A DNA stretch of 64,000 nucleotides from Agrococcus baldri (lineage in GTDB: Bacteria > Actinomycetota > Actinomycetes > Actinomycetales > Microbacteriaceae): positions 62,001 through 126,000 of the forward strand of contig FOZN01000001.1 of the NCBI GenBank assembly GCA_900114805.1, written 5' to 3'. A program made the translations under genes and the position numbers. The notes beneath the pieces are model-generated. The model saw nothing but the letters and a program-made list of their open reading frames with translations. It was not told the DNA's origin and did not search any database. The stretch's first letter is position 1; every line of letters starts with the position of its first letter. Positions 1 through 7,167 of the stretch are shown here, piece by piece.

Positions 1-618
<618 letters not shown>

Positions 619-629
619 GGGTTTCGAGC

Positions 630-2339
630 CTATCCCACCGCTCGCGCATCGGCGAGCAACTCGCGGGCGTGCGCGAGGGCGGTGTCGGATGCGGTGCCCG
701 AGAGCATGCGGGCGAGCTCGGCCAGGCGCGCCTCGCCTTCGACCGCAGCGACCTGCGAGGCGGTGATGCGCCCGTCGGTGCCCTTCTCCACACGCACATG
801 GTGCTCGGCGAAGGCGGCGACCTGCGCCAGATGGGTGACGACGATCACCTGGCAGTGCTCGGCGAGCTGCGCGAGGCGACGGCCGATCTCGATCGCCGCG
901 GCGCCGCCGACGCCGGCGTCGACCTCGTCGAAGACCATGGTCGGCACGCTCTGCTCCGACAGGGAGCCGGCGGCCAGCGCCACCTCGAGCGCGAGCATGA
1001 TGCGGCTGAGCTCGCCGCCCGAGGCGCCCTTCTGCACCGGCCGCGGCTCGGCGCCCGGGTGCGGCGCGAGCAGCATGCTGACGCGGTCCCGGCCGCTCGC
1101 GCCGAGGGTCTCCGCTTGCGCGACCTCGACCACCAGCCGCGCGTTCGGCATCGCGAGCGCCCGCAGCTCGGCGCCGACGGCCTCCTCGAGCCGGCGGGCG
1201 GCGTCCTGCCGCAGCGCGCTCAGCCGATCGGCGAGCGCCGTCGCCGCCGCCAGGCAGCGCTCCTCCTCGGCGGCCAGCCGCGCGAGCTCCTCGTCGTCGC
1301 CGTCGAGCTCGACCAGGCGCAGCGCCGCGCCCGGGGCTTCCTCGAGCGCCACCTCGAGCGGGCGGCCGAGCCGGCGCTCGAGCCCCGAGAGGTCGGCGCG
1401 CCGCTGCTGCACCTCGTCGAGGCTGCGCTCCGGCCGCTCCAGGTCGTCGAGCGCCTTCACGATCGAGACCGACGCCTCCTGCAGCAGCGCATCCGCCTGC
1501 ACCAGCATCTCGAGCGCATCCGCGAGCGCCGCGTCGTCTGTGGAGGCCCGCTCGACCAGCCTGCGCGCGGTGCCCGCGAGGGTCACCGCATCGGGCGCGT
1601 CGTCGTCGCTCAGCAGCGCCGCGTGCGCCTCGGCGAGCTCCATCCGCAGCCCCTCGGAGTGCTCCAGCCGGTTCGCGATCGCGGCGAGCTCCTGCTGCTC
1701 CCCCGGCTGCGGGTCGAAGGCCTCGAGCTCCTCGAGCTCCGCGCGCAGCGACGCGGCCTCGGCGGCCCGCGCATCGTGCTCGGTGCGGATGCGCTCGGCC
1801 GCGTCCCGCGCGTCCGTCCAGGCCGCGTGCTCACGGCGATACTCGCCCAGCAGCTCGTCGAGCGCGGCGCCGGCCGCCCGGTCGAGCGCCGCCGCCTGGG
1901 CCTCGGCGGAGCGCAGCCGCTGCTGGTCCGCCTGCCCGTGCACCGCGACCAGACGGTCGGCGAGCTCACGCAGCAGCCCTGCCGGCACCGCGGCACCGCC
2001 GGCCTGCGCGCGCGAGCGGGCGGCGCCGTCCGGCCCGCGCGAGAGCGCGCGCCCGAGGATCAGCTCGCCATCGTCGAGGCTGCCGCCGGCGTCCTCGACG
2101 AGAGCGACCGCATCCGCATCGTCGACGAGCCACACGCCCTGCACGGCTGCGCGCTCCTCGCCGGCACGGATCACCCCGCCGTCGGCGCGCTCGCCGCGCA
2201 GCAGCGCGAGCGCCTGCACGACCATCGTCTTGCCCGCGCCGGTCTCACCCGTGATCGCGGTGAAGCCGGAGCCCAGCGGCACCCGCGCATCGTCGATCAC
2301 GCCCAGCGAGCGGATCGTGAGCTCGTCGAGCCGCGTCAC
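630..2339 (-). CDS. recN: DNA repair protein RecN
   Basis: SMC-like ATPase of double-strand-break repair, acting with RecA. The 569-residue product is near the usual family length. Walker A GETGAGKT is at residues 31-38. A long central Glu/Arg/Ala-rich coiled coil follows. The ABC signature [12 protein letters not shown] and Walker [12 protein letters not shown] are near the C-terminus. The start is GTG at 2337-2339, overlapping the nadK stop as GTGA, which indicates translational coupling. A longer reading frame upstream is rejected because its residues have no family resemblance. No SOS box is seen immediately upstream, as expected for a gene inside the tlyA-nadK-recN operon. Confidence 0.96.
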   Translation of the reverse strand: MTRLDELTIRSLGVIDDARVPLGSGFTAITGETGAGKTMVVQALALLRGERADGGVIRAGEERAAVQGVWLVDDADAVALVEDAGGSLDDGELILGRALSRGPDGAARSRAQAGGAAVPAGLLRELADRLVAVHGQADQQRLRSAEAQAAALDRAAGAALDELLGEYRREHAAWTDARDAAERIRTEHDARAAEAASLRAELEELEAFDPQPGEQQELAAIANRLEHSEGLRMELAEAHAALLSDDDAPDAVTLAGTARRLVERASTDDAALADALEMLVQADALLQEASVSIVKALDDLERPERSLDEVQQRRADLSGLERRLGRPLEVALEEAPGAALRLVELDGDDEELARLAAEEERCLAAATALADRLSALRQDAARRLEEAVGAELRALAMPNARLVVEVAQAETLGASGRDRVSMLLAPHPGAEPRPVQKGASGGELSRIMLALEVALAAGSLSEQSVPTMVFDEVDAGVGGAAAIEIGRRLAQLAEHCQVIVVTHLAQVAAFAEHHVRVEKGTDGRITASQVAAVEGEARLAELARMLSGTASDTALAHARELLADARAVG

Positions 2340-3238
2340 GGCCGCTTCCGCCGGAAGCCTTCGACGGGCAGGTGGAACTTCGCGACCAGCCGGTCGGAGA
2401 AGGGCGCGCGCGTCAGCCGCGCGAGTCGCAGCGGCCGGTCGTCGCGCGTCCCCTCGACGCGCGAGCCCGGCGGCAGCTCGAACGAGCGGCGCGAGTCGCA
2501 CCACAGCACCGCGGCGCTGGTGGAGTCGTCCGCGATCGTCACCGACATGGTCGACGTCGGCGCGGCCACCATGGGGCGGGTGAACAGCGCGTGGGCGCCC
2601 AGCGGCACCATCAGCAGCACCTCGGCGGTCGGCCAGACGATGGGGCCGCCGGCCGAGAAGGAGTACGCGGTCGAGCCCGTCGGCGTGGCGAGGATGACGG
2701 CGTCGGTGCCGAACGACGAGATGGGCCGGTCGTCGATCTCGAGCAGCGTCGAGATCATGCGACCCGAACCGGCCTTCTCGATCGCGGCCTCGTTGATCGC
2801 CCAGGTCTCGTGCACCTGGCGATCGCCGTCGAACACCCGCACGCGCATCACCAGCCGGTGCTCGACCTCGTAGTCCGCGCGCAGCGCCCGCTCGACGACC
2901 TCGTCGATATCCGCCATCTCGGCCTCGGCCAAGAAGCCGACGTGGCCGAGGTTGATGCCCAGCAGCGGCGCGTCGATCTCGCGCTGCAGCTCGGCGGCGC
3001 GCAGGATCGTGCCATCGCCGCCGAGCGTGATGATCAGCTCGATCTCGGGGATGTCGGAAGACTCGTAGGGCTCGACCGCGTCGAGCCCCGATCGGCCCTC
3101 GAGCAGCACGCCGCGGTCGGCCGCGAGCACGACCGGCGTCACACCGGCGGCCAGCAGTCGCGCGGCGATGCTCGCCGTCGTCTGCACCGCCTCGGCGCGC
3201 CCGGGGTGGAATGCGAGCAGGAACCTGCGAACGCTCAC
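2336..3238 (-). CDS. nadK: NAD kinase
   Basis: Phosphorylates NAD to NADP. The 300-residue product shows the family hallmark LGGDGT at about residues 72-77, the NEAAIEK segment, and the glycine-rich ATPTGSTAYSFSAGGP NAD-binding motif. The GTG start at 3236-3238 overlaps the tlyA stop by four bases, and the 3' end overlaps the recN start in the same way. The order tlyA-nadK-recN is conserved in actinobacteria (Rv1694-Rv1696 in Mycobacterium tuberculosis). Confidence 0.96.
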   Translation of the reverse strand: MSVRRFLLAFHPGRAEAVQTTASIAARLLAAGVTPVVLAADRGVLLEGRSGLDAVEPYESSDIPEIELIITLGGDGTILRAAELQREIDAPLLGINLGHVGFLAEAEMADIDEVVERALRADYEVEHRLVMRVRVFDGDRQVHETWAINEAAIEKAGSGRMISTLLEIDDRPISSFGTDAVILATPTGSTAYSFSAGGPIVWPTAEVLLMVPLGAHALFTRPMVAAPTSTMSVTIADDSTSAAVLWCDSRRSFELPPGSRVEGTRDDRPLRLARLTRAPFSDRLVAKFHLPVEGFRRKRP

Positions 3239-4044
3239 CGCGCCTCCTTCGACAGCCTGACGGACTCCGCCAACCATTGTGTCGGATTCGTGCCGGCCGT
3301 CGCCGACAGGTGCGCGAGGTACTCGAGGTTGCCGCGGCCGCCGATGATCGGGCTGCCGATCAGCCCCGCCGTGCCCAGCCCCGCATCCCACGCGGCCCAG
3401 AGCACCTGCTCGATCGCCTGCGCGCGCAGCGTCGGGTCGGTCACGATGCCCTCGCGCACGCCCGTGCGGCCCACCTCGAACTGCGGCTTGATGAGCACCA
3501 CCCAGTCGGCGTCGGGCGCGGCGACGCCCGTCAGCGACCCGATCGCCAGCCCCAGCGAGATGAACGACAGGTCGGCGGTGATGATCGACGGCACTGGCTC
3601 GATCGAGCCGGGCGCCAGCTCGCGCACGTTCTGCCCCTCGATGAGGGTGATGGGAAGCGCGGCCACGTCGAGCTGGAACTGGCCGTGCCCGACATCCAGC
3701 GCCGTCACATGCGCGGCACCGCGCGCGAGCAGCACCTGCGTGAAGCCGCCGGTCGAGGCGCCCGCGTCGAGCGCGTCGCGCCCCGACGGGTCGATGCCGA
3801 AGGCATCGATCGCGGCGAGCAGCTTGTGCGCGGCGCGCGAGACCCACGGGTCGCCGCCCTCGACGGAGAGCTCGGCGTCGGGGCCGACCCTGTGGCTCGC
3901 CTTCACGACGCCGTGCCCGTCGACCGACACGAGCCCGGCGGCGATCTGCTGCTGCGCCTGCGTGCGGCTGCGGGCGAGACCGCGCTCGACGAGCGCCTGG
4001 TCGAGCCTGAGCTGCACCGGCGCGTCAGCGGCCGACTCAGCCAC
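3235..4044 (-). CDS. tlyA: TlyA family 16S/23S rRNA 2'-O-methyltransferase (hemolysin-like)
   Basis: Family members methylate 16S C1409 and 23S C1920; loss confers capreomycin resistance in mycobacteria. The 269-residue product has an N-terminal S4 RNA-binding domain (LRLDQALVERGLARSR, about residues 8-70), then an FtsJ-type Rossmann fold with LDAGASTGGFTQVLL as the SAM-binding loop, and VVLIKPQFEVGR, which carries a conserved lysine. The start is the GTG at 4042-4044, which begins VAESAAD just before the S4 domain. It overlaps the small upstream gene by eight bases, so the two are probably translationally coupled. Confidence 0.94.
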   Translation of the reverse strand: MAESAADAPVQLRLDQALVERGLARSRTQAQQQIAAGLVSVDGHGVVKASHRVGPDAELSVEGGDPWVSRAAHKLLAAIDAFGIDPSGRDALDAGASTGGFTQVLLARGAAHVTALDVGHGQFQLDVAALPITLIEGQNVRELAPGSIEPVPSIITADLSFISLGLAIGSLTGVAAPDADWVVLIKPQFEVGRTGVREGIVTDPTLRAQAIEQVLWAAWDAGLGTAGLIGSPIIGGRGNLEYLAHLSATAGTNPTQWLAESVRLSKEAR

Positions 4045-4204
4045 GCACGGCGCCCAGCTCGGCCTGCAGCTTGTCGTGGATGCGCGCGAGCTGCTCGGCC
4101 CGCTCCTCGAGCGGCTGCTGCTCGAGCAGGTCGAGCTCGTCGACGAGCCCGTCGGTGGCGTGCTCGTCGGTGCCGCCTGCGTGCTGGCCGTGCGCATCCG
4201 TCAT
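4037..4204 (-). CDS. Small conserved actinobacterial protein (55 aa, Rv1693-like position)
   Basis: A 55-residue acidic protein beginning MTDAHGQHAGG and ending in the helix-forming EERAEQLARIHDKLQAELG. Its function is unknown to me. It is held between neighbours by overlaps at both ends: its ATG overlaps the epimerase stop as ATGA, and its stop lies inside the start of tlyA. The same position, directly before tlyA, is occupied in M. tuberculosis by the 58-residue Rv1693, which argues that it is a real gene. Its length and C-terminal helix suggest a partner or coupling peptide; this is inference. Confidence 0.75.
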   Translation of the reverse strand: MTDAHGQHAGGTDEHATDGLVDELDLLEQQPLEERAEQLARIHDKLQAELGAVRG

Positions 4205-5196
4205 GACAGCGAGGCTAGCGAACCGATCGCCGCCAGCTCGTCGGCGCGCGAGAGCCTGTGGGCAGCGGGCCGGTCCAGACCCAGCGCGCGCTCGTCGGCG
4301 AGCACGGCCTCGAGCGTCTCCCGCAGCGGGCGGTGCGTGCCGCCGGCCGCGCGGTACCGCGCGCTCGAGCGCTGCGCGTGCGAGCCCAGCTCGACGGGCA
4401 GCGTCAGCGGCAGCGCGCGCGGCCCCGCCCAGTGCTCGATGCCGAGCGCGTCGAGCTGCTCGTCGCTCGCCCGCACGAGCTCGCCCGTGTGGCCGGCGAG
4501 CTCGCGGGCGAGCGCGATGTGGTCGTGCAGCCGGCCCGTGGGTCCGACAGCGTTGACGATGTCGCTGCGCGTCGGCGCGACCTCGACCAGGAAGGCGACC
4601 AGATCGCGCACGTCGATGGTCTGCGTCGGCTGGTCGCGCGCCGGCACCAGCACCGGCTCCGCGCCGGCGAGGGCGAGCCGCGCCACCCAGTAGCCGAAGC
4701 GGCCGCTCTCGTCGCCCGGCCCGCCGATCAGCCCCGGCCGCACGATCGCGAGCCGCTCACCGAGCCGCTCGCGAGCGACGCGCTCGATCCACGCCTTCGC
4801 GCCGCCATACTCCTCGCCGGATTCGTCCTCCGGCACGAGCTCGTCGTCCTCGCCCGCGCCGACGGGTGCGCCCTCCAGCCGCTGCGCCGAGACAGAGGAG
4901 ACGAAGGTCCAGTGGCGCGCGCGATCGGCGAGCGCGTCGAGCGCTCCTGCCGCGTGCGCGGGCAGCCGGGTGACGTCGACGACCTCGTCCCACTCCCCTG
5001 CCAGCCCGTCGTACGCATCCGCTCGCACCCGGTCGCCGACCAGCAGCCGCGCGCCCGCAGGAGCGTCGCCGCCCTCGCCGCGCGCGAGGCACGTCACCTC
5101 GGCGCCGCGCTCGAGGTGCGCCTGTGCGATGCGACGGCCGACCCAGCGGGTGCCGCCGAGCACGAGCACGCGTCCAGGCGTTCGCTCACGTGTCAT
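4201..5196 (-). CDS. NAD(P)-dependent epimerase/reductase (extended SDR)
   Basis: A 331-residue Rossmann protein of the NAD-dependent epimerase family. VLVLGGTRWVGRRIA at about residues 10-24 is the dinucleotide-binding glycine motif. The middle has TFVSSVSAQR, then YGGAKAWIE as the YxxxK catalytic pair, and VRPGLIGGPGD. The substrate cannot be read from the sequence; relatives include isoflavone-reductase-like and sugar-nucleotide enzymes. The ATG at 5194-5196 directly precedes the glycine motif at the usual distance. The 3' end overlaps the next gene (ATGA), so it leads the tlyA-nadK-recN run. It is divergent from the APH-like gene across a 192-base spacer. Confidence 0.85.
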   Translation of the reverse strand: MTRERTPGRVLVLGGTRWVGRRIAQAHLERGAEVTCLARGEGGDAPAGARLLVGDRVRADAYDGLAGEWDEVVDVTRLPAHAAGALDALADRARHWTFVSSVSAQRLEGAPVGAGEDDELVPEDESGEEYGGAKAWIERVARERLGERLAIVRPGLIGGPGDESGRFGYWVARLALAGAEPVLVPARDQPTQTIDVRDLVAFLVEVAPTRSDIVNAVGPTGRLHDHIALARELAGHTGELVRASDEQLDALGIEHWAGPRALPLTLPVELGSHAQRSSARYRAAGGTHRPLRETLEAVLADERALGLDRPAAHRLSRADELAAIGSLASLS

Positions 5197-5300
5197 GCCG
5201 CAAGCAGACCACGTGGGCGCCGCCGCCTCCACATCGTTCGCCCTCGGCGCAGTCTTCGCGCTCGATCCGCCCGGCCGCACCGACCCACCCGCATTGCTAT

Positions 5301-5370
5301 GCCCACGCCGGCCCGCCCACGCCGGCCCGCCCACGCCGGCCCGCCCACGCCGGCCCGCCCACGCCGGCCG
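5301..5370. repeat. Five tandem copies of a 14-bp GC-rich unit
   Basis: Five head-to-tail copies of GCCCACGCCGGCCC (the last ends in G) fill 70 of the 192 bases between two divergent genes. The copies are identical except for that final base. The array ends six bases before the putative -10 hexamer of the plus-strand gene, so the -35 region of that promoter lies inside it. It is non-coding on both strands. Confidence 0.9.
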
Positions 5371-5376
5371 GTTCGC

Positions 5377-5382
5377 TAGCGT
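5377..5382 (+). promoter_or_regulatory. -10 hexamer TAGCGT, leaderless type
   Basis: TAGCGT ends six bases before the GTG start of the APH-like gene and no Shine-Dalgarno sequence lies between. The transcript would begin at or next to the start codon. Confidence 0.55.
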
Positions 5383-5388
5383 CGTCCC

Positions 5389-6123
5389 GTGCCCTCCGTC
5401 GTCGCCGCTCCCCCGCCCGCGGGCACGCCGGTGCCGCGCGCGATCGCGCGGCTCGCCGAGCACCACCCGGTCGAGCTGGTCTGGCGGAACGAGACCGGTG
5501 GCATCACCGCCCGCATCGACCGCCCGAACGGCTCGGTCTACGCGAAGTGGAGCCCGGCCGGCTCCGGCGAGTCGCTCGCAGACGAAGCAGAGCGGATGCG
5601 CTGGCTCGCCCAAGCGGGTCCGCTGCCGGTGCCGAGGGTGCTCGACCAGGCATCCGATGCAGCCGGCGAGACGCTCGTGACCGCCGCGATCGACGCGGCA
5701 TCGATCGTCTCCGCCGCGGGACTGCGGGATCCGGAGCGCGCGGCCGCCGCGCTCGGCGAGGGGCTGCGGTGCCTGCACGCCCTGCCGGTCGCCGACTGCC
5801 CGTTCCCCGCCCCCGACTGGACCGCATCCACTCTCGACTCAGCCGCTGACGGCGCCGGCCCAGACGACCTGGTCGTCTGCCACGGCGACCCGTGCGCACC
5901 GAACACGCTCCTCGCCTCCGGCCGGTTCGCGGGCCTCGTCGACCTCGGGCGCGTCGGCGTGGGCGACCGCTGGTCGGATCTGGCGATCGCCTCGTGGTCG
6001 CTGGAGTGGAACGGGCTCGCCGACGCCGAGCCGGCGTTCTGGCGCGCCTACGGCGTCGTGCCGGATGCGGCGCGCATCGCCGGCTGGCGGGCGCTGTGGG
6101 ACGCGCCCATCGTCGACGATTGA
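5389..6123 (+). CDS. APH(3')-like aminoglycoside phosphotransferase
   Basis: A 244-residue small-molecule kinase. The catalytic loop VCHGDPCAPNTLL (His-x-Asp ... Asn, about residues 163-175) and GLVDLGRVGVGDRWSDLAIA (about 182-201) closely follow the aminoglycoside 3'-phosphotransferase signatures, including the metal-binding aspartate. YAKWSP near residue 51 holds the ATP-binding lysine. It is slightly shorter than the classical ~264-residue resistance enzymes. The context is chromosomal with no mobile element, so it may be an intrinsic resistance gene or act on another substrate. GTG start; the mRNA is probably leaderless. Convergent with the downstream phosphatase gene. Confidence 0.88.
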   Translation: MPSVVAAPPPAGTPVPRAIARLAEHHPVELVWRNETGGITARIDRPNGSVYAKWSPAGSGESLADEAERMRWLAQAGPLPVPRVLDQASDAAGETLVTAAIDAASIVSAAGLRDPERAAAALGEGLRCLHALPVADCPFPAPDWTASTLDSAADGAGPDDLVVCHGDPCAPNTLLASGRFAGLVDLGRVGVGDRWSDLAIASWSLEWNGLADAEPAFWRAYGVVPDAARIAGWRALWDAPIVDD

Positions 6124-6144
6124 GCCGCGTCGCGGCCCCCGACG

Positions 6145-7167
6145 CTAGAGCGCGAGCAGCTGGTCGGCGATCCGCAGTCCCAGCACGGGCCGGTCGGCGG
6201 TCCACACCGCGGCGCAGGCCGCGCGGATGGTGTCCACCGGCCGCGCCCCTGCGCGCACGAGCGTGATGTCGATGCCGCTGCGGCGCACGGCAGCCGTGCC
6301 CACCTCGAAGTAGGTGTCGCCCGTGGAGCGCTCGAGCGTCTCGCGCAGCGGTGCGATCGGCTCGGTGAGGCCGCGCAGGTCCTCGATGATGTGGTCGGGC
6401 CGCATCGTCTCGTCGGCGCCGATGAGGTGCGCGCCGCGGTCGACGCCCGTGAGCACCATGATCGAGCGGATGCCGGCACGGCGCGCGCCGAGGATGTCGG
6501 TGTCGAGGCGGTCGCCCACCATCGCGGGTGCGGCGGCGGCGAAGCGCTCGGTGGCGACGTCGTACATGTGGCGCTCGGGCTTGCCTGCGAACTCGGCCAG
6601 CCTGCCGACTGCGGTGTGCACCGCCGAGACGAGCGTGCCGTTGCCGGGCGCGATGCCGCCGGCGACCGGGATCGTCCAGTCGCCGTTCGTCGCCACCCAC
6701 GGAATGCCGGTGTGGAGCGCGAACGAGGCCTCGGCGAGCTCCTGCCAGCCGACCGAGGGGTGGAACCCCTGCACGACCGCCTTCGGCTGCTCGGCGGCGG
6801 TGCGCACGACCTGCCAGCCGCGCGCCTCGACCTCGACGACGATGCCTGCGCCGCCGACCACGAGCACGCGATCGCCCGGCTCGAGGTGCTGCGCGAGCAG
6901 CCGCATGGCCGCCTGCGGACTGGTGACGACATCGTCGGGCGTGAGCTGCAGCCCGAACGACGCGAGGTGCTCGGCGACCTCAGCGTCGGTGCGCGAGGCG
7001 TTGTTCGTCAGGTACACCGGGCGCACGCCCGCGCCATTGATGCTGTCGACGGCGTGCGGGATCGCGTCTGGGCCCTTGTAGACGACCCCGTCGAGGTCGA
7101 GGTACAGGCAGTCGACGCCGTCGATCGGCGTTGGCGCCGACGGTGCGGCCTTGCGGAACAGTGCCAT
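6145..7167 (-). CDS. HAD-superfamily hydrolase, NagD/p-nitrophenylphosphatase type
   Basis: A 340-residue phosphatase. The HAD nucleophile motif is LYLDLDGVVYKG (Asp24 and Asp26). Motif II is YLTNNASRT. A C2-type cap follows, with GKPERHMYDVA, and the C-terminal MVGDRLDTDILGARRAG supplies the metal-binding aspartates. A further ~80 residues extend past the core, as in the actinobacterial homologue Rv1692, described as a glycerol-3-phosphate phosphatase. The gene neighbours match Rv1691-Rv1694. The start overlaps the stop of the upstream TPR gene (TGATG). Confidence 0.88.
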   Translation of the reverse strand: MALFRKAAPSAPTPIDGVDCLYLDLDGVVYKGPDAIPHAVDSINGAGVRPVYLTNNASRTDAEVAEHLASFGLQLTPDDVVTSPQAAMRLLAQHLEPGDRVLVVGGAGIVVEVEARGWQVVRTAAEQPKAVVQGFHPSVGWQELAEASFALHTGIPWVATNGDWTIPVAGGIAPGNGTLVSAVHTAVGRLAEFAGKPERHMYDVATERFAAAAPAMVGDRLDTDILGARRAGIRSIMVLTGVDRGAHLIGADETMRPDHIIEDLRGLTEPIAPLRETLERSTGDTYFEVGTAAVRRSGIDITLVRAGARPVDTIRAACAAVWTADRPVLGLRIADQLLAL

